From Chryseobacterium sp. 3008163 (lineage in GTDB: Bacteria > Bacteroidota > Bacteroidia > Flavobacteriales > Weeksellaceae): 64,000 nucleotides of DNA. Shown here piece after piece: positions 7,249 through 17,100 of the stretch. The notes under the pieces are model-generated. The model worked only from the letters and a program-made list of their open reading frames with translations. It did not search any database and was not told where the DNA came from. Location: contig NZ_CP033070.1 of NCBI RefSeq assembly GCF_003669035.1, positions 868,001 through 932,000 of the forward strand, given 5' to 3'. The position numbers and the translations under genes are program-made. Positions within the stretch are counted from its first letter, which is position 1; each line of letters opens with the position of its first letter.

Positions 7249-10068
7249 TTAAAACTTTTTCACCTTAATGGTTGTGTCTTTCTTCTTATATTCAAAAATA
7301 ACGGTTGCTGAGTAACCTTCTTTTGTCACCTGAATAGTTTGGTTTGGTTGTGTATAGCTGTATTTGTCATTTTCAATATAAAGGTTGTATTTTCCATCTT
7401 TCAGGAAAAACTCAAACTCGTTTTTTTGGTTAACCACGGCGGTATAGATCATACCATCTTCACCTTTTGCATACACTACTATTCCGGTTACATCCGTTTC
7501 CAAAACATCGTAGACTTGTTTGATCTCGGTTAATTTCCCACTTACCCTGATGTTTTTTACCAGACCCACCTTGCGGTTGATATTTTTATTGACCATAATT
7601 ACAGGATCCATCATCAATCGTGCGCCCGCACTTTCGTTTACCTTCAGTGTATAAATACCTTCAGGCACATTCTGAAAAACTACTTTTCCGTTTTTATCTG
7701 TCAGTGCAACAAAATTGTCCAGTTTCACTATTTCATTTGCAAGAACAGATTCACCCGCTTCCAGAAGTCCATTGAAATTTTTATCTTCAAATAACTGAAA
7801 CGTCACTTTATGATTTCCAAGAGCCGTTGCTGTAGTAAAATATTTTTTAATTCCCACTCTGAACTGGTAATAACTGCCACTGCTTGCATATTCAGCCGTA
7901 GATTTATATCCTGAAAGATTAAAATAACCTGTGCTAGACCAGGAAGGCGAAATCTTATACTCCAGATTACCACTTACATTGGTATTTAAGTTTTTGTAAA
8001 GTTCTGAATAGAAAGTTCCGGCTGAAAAAGATCCAATCAGATTATTACCAAGCATCTGGAAATTATACGAGGCATATACATTGTAGTTGGCGAAATCACG
8101 GTCTACATCGTAATAAGAATTTAAATCAAAGACAGTGATTGCGTTCCATTGGGCTGTTCCGTTGAGGGAGAAGGATTTATATCTGTAAGACAATGTTGTT
8201 TTCAGACTGTTGAACCAATCGGCTTTATTTTTATCTTTTGAATAAGAATATTCCGCAGTCCAATTCAATCCGTGAGCACCCAATGTTGTGCTTACGTTGG
8301 CCTCCATACGGTAAGAAAAAAGTTCCTGCGATGTGTAAAAATTGGCTGTTTTTTGCCTTTCCACTTTTGGAGACAATAGGAAATTCCATTTCTTTGAAGA
8401 AAACTGGTAACCTACTCCCAAAGCTTCTGTACTGTTGAAATAATAACGCAAATTATTGGTATTTCCAGGTTGGATAGGCGAACTCTGGAAGCTCAGGAAC
8501 TCTGGATCTACCTGCGAATTCTGATATTGTATAAAAGCTCGCTGAGAAGCAGAAAATTGACGCCCGATCCTCTGATTTGAGAAAAAAGATCCCCGTTTGA
8601 TCCCTGCATAACTTTTGGTGGCAAAAGAATTAAGAGATTGTATATCCCATTTGCCCATTTTCCCGTCGTAATTGGCTCCCATTGTAGCTCCTACGTTTTC
8701 ATCTTTGTTCGAAAGACCTTTTTCGTGGCTCAAACCTGCCTCAGTGCGGATTGTGTGTTTATCGTTAATTAAAAATGATGATACTGCATTCGTAACCTGC
8801 GTATCTACGTTAAAGCGCGGATCATGGTCAAATAGATAGGACACTTTTCCGTTGAATGATTTAGAATTACCAAAACCATATTTTGCACCTACCATGCTAG
8901 ATCCTTCTGTTTGTTGGAAATAAGTACCAGAAAGGTTGTAATTATTTTCCAACGCAAGAATTTCAATCTGATTATTATCACCTAATTTGGTAGAAACTTT
9001 ACCACCTCTCCCGAAAACCGGGTAATCGTAATCGTTACTATTAACATTTCCTACCCGTAATACCGTATTTTTTCTCTCAAGTTCTAGCCAAGTATCATAC
9101 AGGTTATAAAGGCCATCTTCATGATAATAATCTGCACCTATATTGAAACGTGATTTCAAATTTTCAGTCACTCGAAACGCTGTATTTCCTCTCAATTGAA
9201 GAAAATTGAAACCCGAACTGTTTTCGTTATAGCTAATTTCCGCAAAATTACTTCCGCTCACCGCTTCGTTTCCTCGGGCAATTTGTCTGTTATTCGATAA
9301 AATAACTAAGTGTAGCGTGTTGCTTCCCACGATTTCATTATTAAGCAGGTCTGTGGCAGTTGCATTAATATTAAATTCCGGAAAAAGTGTATTCTGTCTT
9401 CTGACCACAATTTTGATTTCAACCGTTTGTTTTTCTAAACCTTCCAGAGATACCGTTTGTTGTTTTGGCATCATTTCCAAACCATCAGGAACGGATTGCA
9501 AATCAATCTTAACGGTTCTTTTACTATAGCCTTGGTTTTCTACAGTCAGCAGAATTGAGGAGTCAGGCGCAGTAGGATTAATGAAATTTTCGTATGCTGC
9601 CGTATAGATCGCAATGTTTTTGTTCTCGTCTTTTTCAACAAAGAACGAGGCATTATCAGTTTTAGTGACCGTTGGTGTTGTATACGAAAACTGGAATTGG
9701 ATCTCATTGGATCTCATTTTCATAAAATCCACGTTGGCGATCAGTTTCACAGGAAGATTTTTAGACTGACCCGCACCTAAGGTAAAGCCATTTTTGGGAT
9801 AGAAAAGTAAACCCGGATAATTTTCCGAAGGCATGATATTCTGAATGGTAATTTCTTCAGAACCTTTATTTTCAATAACCAGGAAATTAGTAAAAGTAGA
9901 GCCCTTTTCAACAGCTACACTTTCATTTTCAAAACGGATTTCGATATCCTTCTTTTCCTGCGCAAAGGCTAGCGAAAAGTGCAGAAGAACAAATGCAAAA
10001 ATAAGATTGTTCTTCTTAGGATTGATATCGATATACTTTTTTGTGGTTTCAAGACTTAATTTTAAAAT
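7249..10068 (-). CDS. Large outer-membrane usher-like protein
   Basis: About 939 residues if read from the frame opening. The first ATG is at 9834, but the same frame continues upstream through a clear signal peptide (NLIFAFVLLHFSLAFAQ), so the ATG is not the true start. No ATG/GTG/TTG occurs in the extension; a TTG at 10050-10052 would come into frame if the A6 run beside it had one more A. Order: Ig-like beta domains (~1-270), a long region of alternating, aromatic-rich strands like a transmembrane barrel (~290-710; GNVNSNDYDYPVFGRGGK), then an SdrD-B-like domain (FQLFEDKNFNGLLEAGES) and a final beta domain. Between chaperone and adhesin genes it occupies an usher's place. True FimD homology was not established. 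Confidence 0.65.
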   Translation of the reverse strand: MLKLSLETTKKYIDINPKKNNLIFAFVLLHFSLAFAQEKKDIEIRFENESVAVEKGSTFTNFLVIENKGSEEITIQNIMPSENYPGLLFYPKNGFTLGAGQSKNLPVKLIANVDFMKMRSNEIQFQFSYTTPTVTKTDNASFFVEKDENKNIAIYTAAYENFINPTAPDSSILLTVENQGYSKRTVKIDLQSVPDGLEMMPKQQTVSLEGLEKQTVEIKIVVRRQNTLFPEFNINATATDLLNNEIVGSNTLHLVILSNNRQIARGNEAVSGSNFAEISYNENSSGFNFLQLRGNTAFRVTENLKSRFNIGADYYHEDGLYNLYDTWLELERKNTVLRVGNVNSNDYDYPVFGRGGKVSTKLGDNNQIEILALENNYNLSGTYFQQTEGSSMVGAKYGFGNSKSFNGKVSYLFDHDPRFNVDTQVTNAVSSFLINDKHTIRTEAGLSHEKGLSNKDENVGATMGANYDGKMGKWDIQSLNSFATKSYAGIKRGSFFSNQRIGRQFSASQRAFIQYQNSQVDPEFLSFQSSPIQPGNTNNLRYYFNSTEALGVGYQFSSKKWNFLLSPKVERQKTANFYTSQELFSYRMEANVSTTLGAHGLNWTAEYSYSKDKNKADWFNSLKTTLSYRYKSFSLNGTAQWNAITVFDLNSYYDVDRDFANYNVYASYNFQMLGNNLIGSFSAGTFYSELYKNLNTNVSGNLEYKISPSWSSTGYFNLSGYKSTAEYASSGSYYQFRVGIKKYFTTATALGNHKVTFQLFEDKNFNGLLEAGESVLANEIVKLDNFVALTDKNGKVVFQNVPEGIYTLKVNESAGARLMMDPVIMVNKNINRKVGLVKNIRVSGKLTEIKQVYDVLETDVTGIVVYAKGEDGMIYTAVVNQKNEFEFFLKDGKYNLYIENDKYSYTQPNQTIQVTKEGYSATVIFEYKKKDTTIKVKKF

Positions 10069-10862
10069 TTAAAGTTTTTTTCGCCTACGCGTAAATCATT
10101 GGACCCTGCCATTTTGATAATAGCCACGCCAAGAAAGTTCCCTGAAATGTTCTCCGGTAAAGAGAATTGAACAACCTGATTGGTATTGGGAAGCATGGAG
10201 ATGGAAATTGCGGGTAATTTTATTTCCTTACCACTGTCTGTATCGGTGAGTTCAAACTCAACGGTGGCATCATTGATGGTATTTCCATCGTTATGGATGC
10301 TTACTGCAACTTTTCTGTTTGCTGCATTCTCATTACTCACCTCTGATATATTGGTAATATCCAAACTTTTTGTCTGGTTTCCAGACGGTGTATAAAAGAT
10401 GTGAAGTCCAACCTCAAATAATGTAATAATACCAATCCCGTTCTGAATACGAGCCTGATCTGCCTGCTGAGGAAGTTGGGTAAAAAACAACATACTGTTT
10501 GTAACAGCAGACTTTGATGCGTTTGCCGGAATCTGCATGGTTACTACAATCTCCTTTGTACTTTTCGCTGGAACTGTTACAGAGTTTTCTAAGGTGGACA
10601 CCCAAGAGGCATTGGAAGTTTTTGAACTGCCTGCATCAAGATAAACCTTATTTCCGTCTTCTTCTCTAACCCAATCTTTATAGTTGAGATTAAAAACATA
10701 ATCCTTATCCGAGCTGTTTTGAAGCGTGACTGTCTGTGTCACTTTTTCTCCCGGATTACCGGTGAAAAACAAGCGTGTAGGCGACATAGAGATACTTTGT
10801 GCCAGAAGCGAAGAAGACCCTGTGAGGATAAAGAAAATGAAAAGGTAAATAAACTTGCGCAT
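10062..10862 (-). CDS. PapD-like periplasmic pilus chaperone
   Basis: 266 residues with an N-terminal signal peptide (FIYLFIFFILTGSSSLLAQS). Two Ig-like domains: the first opens SISMSPTRLFFTGNPGEKVT with QTVTLQNSSDKDYVF, the typical PapD/CsuC-type strand pattern; the second (residues ~165-266) ends LPENISGNFLGVAIIKMAG. Such chaperones hold fibre subunits in the periplasm by donating a strand and pass them to an outer-membrane usher. It overlaps the open frame of the usher-like gene by a few bases and follows a pilin-like gene by ~80 nt, matching subunit-chaperone-usher-tip order. Family membership is well supported; membership of a working assembly system is inference. Confidence 0.75.
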   Translation of the reverse strand: MRKFIYLFIFFILTGSSSLLAQSISMSPTRLFFTGNPGEKVTQTVTLQNSSDKDYVFNLNYKDWVREEDGNKVYLDAGSSKTSNASWVSTLENSVTVPAKSTKEIVVTMQIPANASKSAVTNSMLFFTQLPQQADQARIQNGIGIITLFEVGLHIFYTPSGNQTKSLDITNISEVSNENAANRKVAVSIHNDGNTINDATVEFELTDTDSGKEIKLPAISISMLPNTNQVVQFSLPENISGNFLGVAIIKMAGSNDLRVGEKNFKF

Positions 10863-10944
10863 GGTGTAAATTGTTTAAAAATAAAAGATTCCCAAAACTA
10901 CTGAAAACGTAACTAAAGGAACCTTTACAAACTAAAAAAATTTA

Positions 10945-11490
10945 TTATAAAGCAGTTGCGGTATAAGTTACTGTTTGTGTATAAGTTCCAGCTGGCTTGC
11001 CTAAAATTTTATTAGAAGATGATTGCGCTGCAGGGATTGTATAGTCCAAATTCAACGTTAATGCACTTCCAAGTGGAGCATTTGCAACTAAAGTTTGGTC
11101 AGTTGCAGATAAAACTACAGCGCTTTTTGTTCCGCCCATTGTTCCAGCAGCCGCAGCAGCTTTGATTGTTAAAACATCTACAGGGATTAAGTTGGTTCCA
11201 TTCATGAAATTAGCACCCCCTGCTTTTACTTTAACGTTAAAGTTCTTCGTTGAAGTAACTTTCAAAGAGTTGGCTTTAGTAATGGTTTGATCAGAGTTGT
11301 AGTCTGCTGCAGTAGCATAGTTAAAGTCAACCGTATTACCAATTGCAGTACTTCCCGCATCAATAGATATCACATCGTTCAGGGTAATGTTTACGGTCGT
11401 TGTTGCGGTTGTATTTTGAGCCTGAACATTGTTAGTGCCTAATACGATTGCTCCAATAGTTAAGGCTGCGATTGCGAATTGTTTTGTCAT
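10945..11490 (-). CDS. Pilin-like secreted subunit 1
   Basis: 181 residues from the ATG at 11488-11490. An open frame extends 35 codons further, but that part is 5' leader shared word for word with the second copy, and the signal peptide (QFAIAALTIGAIVLGTNNVQ, cleavage near VQAQ) starts at this ATG. The mature part is ~157 residues, beta-rich, Ala/Thr-rich and without Cys, ending GTYTQTVTYTATAL, in the style of spore-coat-U/CsuA-type fibre subunits. It is ~90% identical by eye to the copy at 12032-12577. The chaperone gene follows after 82 nt with no terminator seen between, so the operon may be read from here. Confidence 0.72.
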   Translation of the reverse strand: MTKQFAIAALTIGAIVLGTNNVQAQNTTATTTVNITLNDVISIDAGSTAIGNTVDFNYATAADYNSDQTITKANSLKVTSTKNFNVKVKAGGANFMNGTNLIPVDVLTIKAAAAAGTMGGTKSAVVLSATDQTLVANAPLGSALTLNLDYTIPAAQSSSNKILGKPAGTYTQTVTYTATAL

Positions 11491-11543
11491 GATAGTAATA
11501 TTTAATTTTTTATTTTTATTTAATTGTTCTCTTTTGAACACTA

Positions 11544-11612
11544 CAAATCTACGGCGGCGATAAAAGTTTCTTTGTAGTTGAAAATGGAAGTTCATGTAGT
11601 AAAATAACTACA
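11544..11612 (-). promoter_or_regulatory. Candidate promoter and palindromic operator of pilin gene 1
   Basis: On the minus strand TAGATTTG (11544-11551) matches the Bacteroidota -7 consensus TAnnTTTG and would start transcription about 45-50 nt before the ATG. No clear -33 TTG was found. Just upstream lies an inverted repeat TGTAGT-N6-ACTACA (11595-11612). The whole 5' leader, box and palindrome are repeated without change before pilin gene 2. Confidence 0.45.
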
Positions 11613-11641
11613 CGGTTGATTCATTTGGTTTAAATAGAAAA

Positions 11642-11669
11642 GCCCTCAACACTAGAAAGTGTTGAGGGC
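11642..11669 (-). terminator. Intrinsic terminator
   Basis: A perfect 12-bp stem, GCCCTCAACACT (11642-11653) pairing with AGTGTTGAGGGC (11658-11669), followed on the minus strand by a short T stretch. It lies just after the vestige of a deleted pilin copy, and its stem matches the terminator behind pilin gene 3 (12719-12744), so it is probably left over from the lost copy. Confidence 0.75.
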
Positions 11670-11690
11670 GTATATATAATTGCTGTGTTT

Positions 11691-11735
11691 TTATTATAAA
11701 GCTGTTGCAGTCTACGTAACTGTTTGCGTATAATT
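11691..11735 (-). pseudogene. Vestige of a further pilin-like gene (3' end only)
   Basis: The minus strand reads NYTQTVT-stop-TATAL and then a stop, the same C-terminal strand as the intact subunits, with Tyr changed to TAG. Only ~15 codons remain, followed at the right distance by a terminator hairpin. This shows that the tandem array once had at least one more copy. Confidence 0.65.
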
Positions 11736-11969
11736 TTTCTTTAGGTTTTCACAAAAAATATTTATAGGTTGGTAAATTTGTTATCATCGTTTTTTGAGAT
11801 TTGATAACTTTAAAAAGATATAAAACGACTTAATAAATTTACTGAATGTTTTGTGTATGTATTAATTAGATTTAAATGTCCAAAAACCTAGATTTTACCT
11901 TACAGCTGATAGATACTTATTACCGGATTTTGAATTTTCTCTATATCGCTATCAATACATACAAAATCA

Positions 11970-11991
11970 AAGGCCTCCTGTAGGAAGCCTT
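11970..11991 (-). terminator. Probable terminator of pilin gene 2
   Basis: An imperfect hairpin, AAGGC-C-TCC / GGA-A-GCCTT, around a TGTA loop, followed on the minus strand by TTTGATTTT. It lies ~40 nt after the stop of the 12032-12577 gene. Confidence 0.55.
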
Positions 11992-12031
11992 CGAAACACC
12001 AAATCACAAAATATTAATATGAAAAAAAATA

Positions 12032-12577
12032 TTATAAAGCTGTTGCAGTATAAGTTACTGTTTGCGTATAAGTTCCGGCTGGTTTACCTAAAATGTCGGC
12101 TGAAGATGATTTCGCTGCAGGAATCGTGTAATCCAAATTCAACGTTAATGCACTTCCTAGTGGAGCATTCGTAACTAAAGTTTGATCAGTTGCAGATAAA
12201 ACTACAGCGGTTTTTGTTCCGCCCATTGTTCCGGCAGCTGCAGCAGCTTTGATCGTCAAAACATTTACAGGGATTAAGTTAACTCCATTCATGAAATTAG
12301 CACCCCCTGCTTTTACTTTAACGTTAAAGTTCTTCGTTGAAGTAACTTTCAAAGAGTTGGCTTTAGTAATCGTTTGATCAGAGTTATAGTCCGCTGCAGT
12401 AACATAGTTAAAATCAACCGTATTACCAATTGCAGTACTTCCGGCGTCTATAGAGATCACATCGTTCAGGGTAATGTTTACTGTTGTTGTTGCGGTTGTA
12501 TTTTGAGCCTGAACATTGTTAGTTCCTAATACGATTGCTCCAATAGTTAAGGCTGCGATTGCGAATTGTTTTGTCAT
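12032..12577 (-). CDS. Pilin-like secreted subunit 2
   Basis: 181 residues from the ATG at 12575-12577, with the same signal peptide as subunit 1 and only scattered changes in the mature part (for example AKSSSADILGKPAGTY for AQSSSNKILGKPAGTY). Its 5' leader, -7 box and palindrome are identical to those of gene 1, so the two arose by recent tandem duplication and each may be transcribed alone. It is probably a major subunit of the fibre assembled by the chaperone and usher-like proteins downstream. Duplicate subunits could allow dosage or antigenic change. Confidence 0.72.
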   Translation of the reverse strand: MTKQFAIAALTIGAIVLGTNNVQAQNTTATTTVNITLNDVISIDAGSTAIGNTVDFNYVTAADYNSDQTITKANSLKVTSTKNFNVKVKAGGANFMNGVNLIPVNVLTIKAAAAAGTMGGTKTAVVLSATDQTLVTNAPLGSALTLNLDYTIPAAKSSSADILGKPAGTYTQTVTYTATAL

Positions 12578-12630
12578 GATAGTAATATTTAATTTTTTAT
12601 TTTTATTTAATTGTTCTCTTTTGAACACTA

Positions 12631-12699
12631 CAAATCTACGGCGGCGATAAAAGTTTCTTTGTAGTTGAAAATGGAAGTTCATGTAGTAAAATAACTACA
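12631..12699 (-). promoter_or_regulatory. Candidate promoter and palindromic operator of pilin gene 2
   Basis: A second copy of the TAGATTTG -7 box (12631-12638) and of the TGTAGT-N6-ACTACA palindrome (12682-12699), identical in sequence and spacing to those of pilin gene 1. Confidence 0.45.
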
Positions 12700-12718
12700 C
12701 GGTTGATTTCAACGAAAA

Positions 12719-12744
12719 GCCCTCAACATTTACATGTTGAGGGC
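12719..12744 (-). terminator. Intrinsic terminator of pilin gene 3
   Basis: A perfect 11-bp stem, GCCCTCAACAT (12719-12729) with ATGTTGAGGGC (12734-12744), T-rich on both flanks, 25 nt after the stop of the 12770-13306 gene. Confidence 0.8.
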
Positions 12745-12769
12745 TTTTATAAATAATTATTCGTTATAA

Positions 12770-13306
12770 TTACAATGCAGTTGCAGTATAAGTTATTGTT
12801 TGCGTATATGTTCCTTTGGGTTTTCCTAGAAGAACCTTTGATGCTTTTTCTGCCGAAATAGAATAAGCAATATTTAAAATTTGGTTTGAACCTAAACTTG
12901 CGTTACTTACAAGCACCTGATCATTTGTAGATAAAGTTACCTCATTCATAGTTCCCATTAAGCTTCCCCCTGATATCGCTTTTACCTGTAATACATCTAC
13001 AGGAATAAGGTTTGCGCCACTTACAAAATTTGCGCCCTCAGATTTTATTTTTACATCGAAATTTTTGGAGGAATTTATGACTAAACTATTGGGTACCGTT
13101 ACACTTTTTGAAGAATTATAATCTGTTGTATTCACATAATTAAAATCTACAGCGCCTCCTGAGGCAACACTTCCTTCGTCGATTGAAATAATATCTGCTA
13201 AATTAATATTGACTGACGTACCCACATGGTCTGAATGTTGCGCCTGAACCTGATGAGTTCCTACTGCTATTAGAGATAGCATGGCGATGAAGATTTGTTT
13301 TTTCAT
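12770..13306 (-). CDS. Pilin-like secreted subunit 3 (divergent)
   Basis: 178 residues with a signal peptide (QIFIAMLSLIAVGTHQVQAQ). The mature part follows the same plan as subunits 1 and 2 (INLADIISIDEGSVASGG, VDFNYVNTTDYNSSKSV, LGKPKGTYTQTITYTATAL) but differs at roughly half of the positions, so it is an older paralogue. It has its own terminator and a different 5' region lacking the duplicated promoter and palindrome, so its expression may differ. It could be a minor or alternative subunit. Confidence 0.7.
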   Translation of the reverse strand: MKKQIFIAMLSLIAVGTHQVQAQHSDHVGTSVNINLADIISIDEGSVASGGAVDFNYVNTTDYNSSKSVTVPNSLVINSSKNFDVKIKSEGANFVSGANLIPVDVLQVKAISGGSLMGTMNEVTLSTNDQVLVSNASLGSNQILNIAYSISAEKASKVLLGKPKGTYTQTITYTATAL

Positions 13307-14101
13307 AATAGAATAAATTTAAAATTGGTGTAAAATAAATGCTGTTATTCTAATTTAATAGTTCTGTGATACTTGGTTGAATCAAATCTAATACCATTAT
13401 TTGAAATGACCAAATGCTTTGTTGCTATTTTTTTAGCAATAAATGTTTCACCATCCGCACCAATCTTAAACAGCAACAATTTGCTAAAATATATGGTGTA
13501 ACTTTATCATTATTAGGAAAATAGAACAAGAAAAGGATCGCTTAAGTTTAATATAATGCAGCCCAATTAACGAAAGAGGAGATTCATTTAAAATCCTAAG
13601 GGTAATTTGTATTTGCTCCTTAAATATATTATAACTACAAATAATTTTGTAAGAAACTCATCCTACTTAGCAGGATATTTAATTGTAGGATGAAATATGT
13701 ATTAATGCAACTATTTCTGCTTTTTTGGAAACTTTACTTAGAATTGATATTGAAAATTTAATTCTATCAAGAATATAATCTCCTCTTAAAGTCTTCGCTT
13801 TATCAGTTCTTTAGTCTAAAGAAAAACATTGATCCACTCTGATAATCTTTTAAAGGAATACCCTCCTTATAATTGACCAGCCATTTGTTGAAGTTTACAA
13901 ACATCTTTGTTTGTAAAGATATCATCTCTCTTCCTGTAATAAGCATCTCTGATAACTTGATCACGTTGAGTACGAAAATTAGAAATTAAAATTTTCAAAA
14001 GCGAACTTCTTCTTTTCCATTCAGGACATATTCATTGGCTTTGTTTTTAAAATAAGTTCGTCGTCTTCAGCAATTAGAATTACAATAGTCTTATTATTTA
14101 T
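13307..14101. other. Intergenic region with decayed response-regulator-like remnants
   Basis: No intact gene in 795 nt. Directly after, and in frame with, the stop of the large hybrid kinase, the minus strand reads IVILIAEDDELILK, a typical start of a receiver domain, then stops near 14027. A further open stretch of ~50 codons around 13810-13965 has coding-like composition but no recognisable family. This is probably the remains of a deleted signalling gene. Confidence 0.4.
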
Positions 14102-17100
14102 TTATACTAGATCTTTTATTAATTGTAATCCTACTGTTATTTCATGTACTATCTCATGCTCCATAGCATTATAGTCCATGTTTTCTTCAATGCATTTCTC
14201 CCAATTGGAAGTTTGTTCTGTGAGCATAATTAAGCCAGCAGTTCCGGCAGTTCCTCTCAGCTTATGAAGAATTTTCTTTAGCTCTTCGGTATTTTTTTGT
14301 TTCACCGCCGATTTTATATTTTCTTTAGCTTGATCAAACTCCTGTATCACTAAGTTTAAAAATATCACTTTAAAATCATCATCATCTCCCATCTGCTCGC
14401 TCAGAAGATTCATATCCAAATATCCTTCAGGATGTGGTAGGATTTCAGACAATTCCTGAACATCAGTGCCAATATACTTTTTCAGCATTTCTAAAAGATC
14501 GTTTTGTCTAAGAGGTTTTGGCAGGAAATCATTCATTCCCGAACTCAGACATTTTTCTTTTTCGCCTACAACGTTTCCTGCGGTAATACCAATAATCGGA
14601 ACGGCAGAGTATTCCGGCAACAGACGAATCTGTTTTGTAGCTTCAATCCCGTCCATTACCGGCATTTGTACATCCATTAGAACGATATCAAAAAACTGAT
14701 CACGGCATTGTTCTAATGCCTGCAAACCATCCGTTGCTTCTGTTAGTTTTGCATCTGGAATCAGTGATTTCATCATTCTGTTATTCAGAACCATGTTAAC
14801 CGGATTATCATCGACAAGCAAAACTTTGGGAGAAGTCATTAGTGGAAAATATTCTTCTTTCTGCACCGACTTAGCGGCAGCCAATTCTTTTTCTGAACTT
14901 TTAATTGCACGTCGTAACGTCTTGTATAATTCTTCAGATTTAATAGGTTTTAGCAGAAAATAGGAGCTTTCTTCCTTTCTGAATGAATTGATAACGTCAT
15001 GCTCTTCAGAAGATGTGTGAAGAATAACGAGAGGAGATGCCTCATTTTGTTCATTAAATAGCTGCTTTATTTTTTCAATTGTTTCTAAGCCTGATATAAT
15101 CGGCATGTGGTAATCTACCAGAATAATGTCAAAACGCTCGCCGGCTAAAAGTATCTGAAGAGCTTCCATTCCGTTGGCAGCGAGCTTAGAATCTATATTC
15201 TTATAAGCAAGCATGTGCTGAAGAATAACCCTGTTTGCTTCATTATCGTCAACAATTAGAACCTTATTAATTTTCAGTATTTCATCTTCGCATTGATCAG
15301 AAATTTCAAAAGGAATCTCAATATCAAAATAGAAAACAGAACCTTTCTCAAGTTCACTTACCAAATTAAGATTACTTCCCATATATTTCAAAATGTTATT
15401 TGAAATGGTAAGTCCGAGCCCTGTTCCTCCATAACGCTTGCTGATAGAACTGTTTTCCTGAGTGAAAGCATTAAAGATATGCTGCTGTTTTTCCAGAGGA
15501 ATACCAATTCCTGTATCTCTTACTGAGAATCTCAAATTTATATTTTTATCGTCTGCATTAAGTTTTTCAACTTTAAGCTCAATCTCACCTTGTTCTGTAA
15601 ATTTTACAGCATTCCCAAGAAGGTTGATCAAAATCTGTTTCAATCGTGTTTCATCAAGCCAGATTGTTTTAGGTAACCCCGGTTCAATATTCAAAAGAAG
15701 TTCGATATTTTTTTTCTGAGACTGATAAAGAACTGCATTGATGACCTGGCTCACCATGTCGTACACATTGGATTTCTCTATCAAAAGCTCCATTTTTCCC
15801 GATTCAATTTTAGAGAAATCAAGGATGTCATTAATGATATTCAGAAGGTTTTCACCCGACTCATTAATGTAATTGAGATATTGCGTTTGTATTTCATTTA
15901 ACGGAGTTTGAAGCAAAAGATCAGAAAAACCAATTACACCATTTAATGGAGTCCTTATCTCATGGCTCATATTGGCTAAAAATTCAGACTTGGTTTTGTT
16001 GGCAATATCTGCCATCTGCTTTGCATTTTTAAGCTCTTCATTGGTTTTTTCCGACTCCGTAATGTTTTGTGCAGAAACAATAACGCCACCCATAACTTCA
16101 TCTGAAAGGTACCAAGGGCTTACCACTATATTATAATGTTGTAATCCTTCTTTATGAGGAACTTCCAAAGTCATATTTTTATTTACGTAAGCTTTACCTG
16201 CCAGCGCATCTCTATATATTTTCTTCCTTTCATCGGGTACATTAGGCGAAACGGTAAACATATTTTTTCCGATAAGGTCTGTATCATGCATCTGGAATTC
16301 ATTTTTCCAACTGCTGCTCACTGAAAGATAGTTGAGGTCATTATCTAACATTGCCACTGCAGTAGGAACGTATGTTACAAATGACTGTAGCATGGCTTCT
16401 TTCGTAGCCAGTTCGATATATATGTTTTTGAAGGTATCAATATCCTGAATAATCCCAAATACTCTTGTACAAACCTCATCTTCAAATTCAGGTATTCCCT
16501 TCACCCTAACCCATATCATCACTCCATCATTACGTATGAGCTGTAATTCTTCATCATAAGGTATCCCTTTTTGTACAGCTGTTTCAAATAATGATTCTAC
16601 TTTTTTTCTACTTTCTGTACTGTAAAATCCTAATGCATTTTCAAAATCAGGATGAAATGTCTTGTCTACTTTATGTATTTCTTTAGTAGATTGTGACCAA
16701 AAAACAGTATTGGCCTTAAGATTGACCTCCCAACCTCCTACTTGAGCTACGGCGCTCGTCTGTTCTAACATCTTCTTAGTGTACAGCAAATCTTTTTCGA
16801 GAGACATCCTTTCTGTAACATTCAAAGCTGTACTTACCACATATGGCATTCCTTCTTTATCAGTTTCTACAAGATTATGATACATCCAGACCATTTCTTC
16901 TCCTTCCTTAGATTTTAGGATCATGGTTCCCATATCTTCCAGATTGCCGTTGATGTTTTCAAGATACATTTCAAGCAAAGGCCAGTTTTTTTCGGGAACA
17001 AGATCTTTCAGATTCAATCCTTTCACCTCTTCTGCCGAATATTGAAGTGTCTTTCTTCCTTTTTCGTTGACAGCAAGGATGTTTCCTTCCATATCATGCA

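Noticed and set aside
9834..10068. Accepting the ATG at 9832-9834 as the start of the usher-like gene
   Set aside because: It would discard a clear signal peptide and ~75 coding codons upstream.
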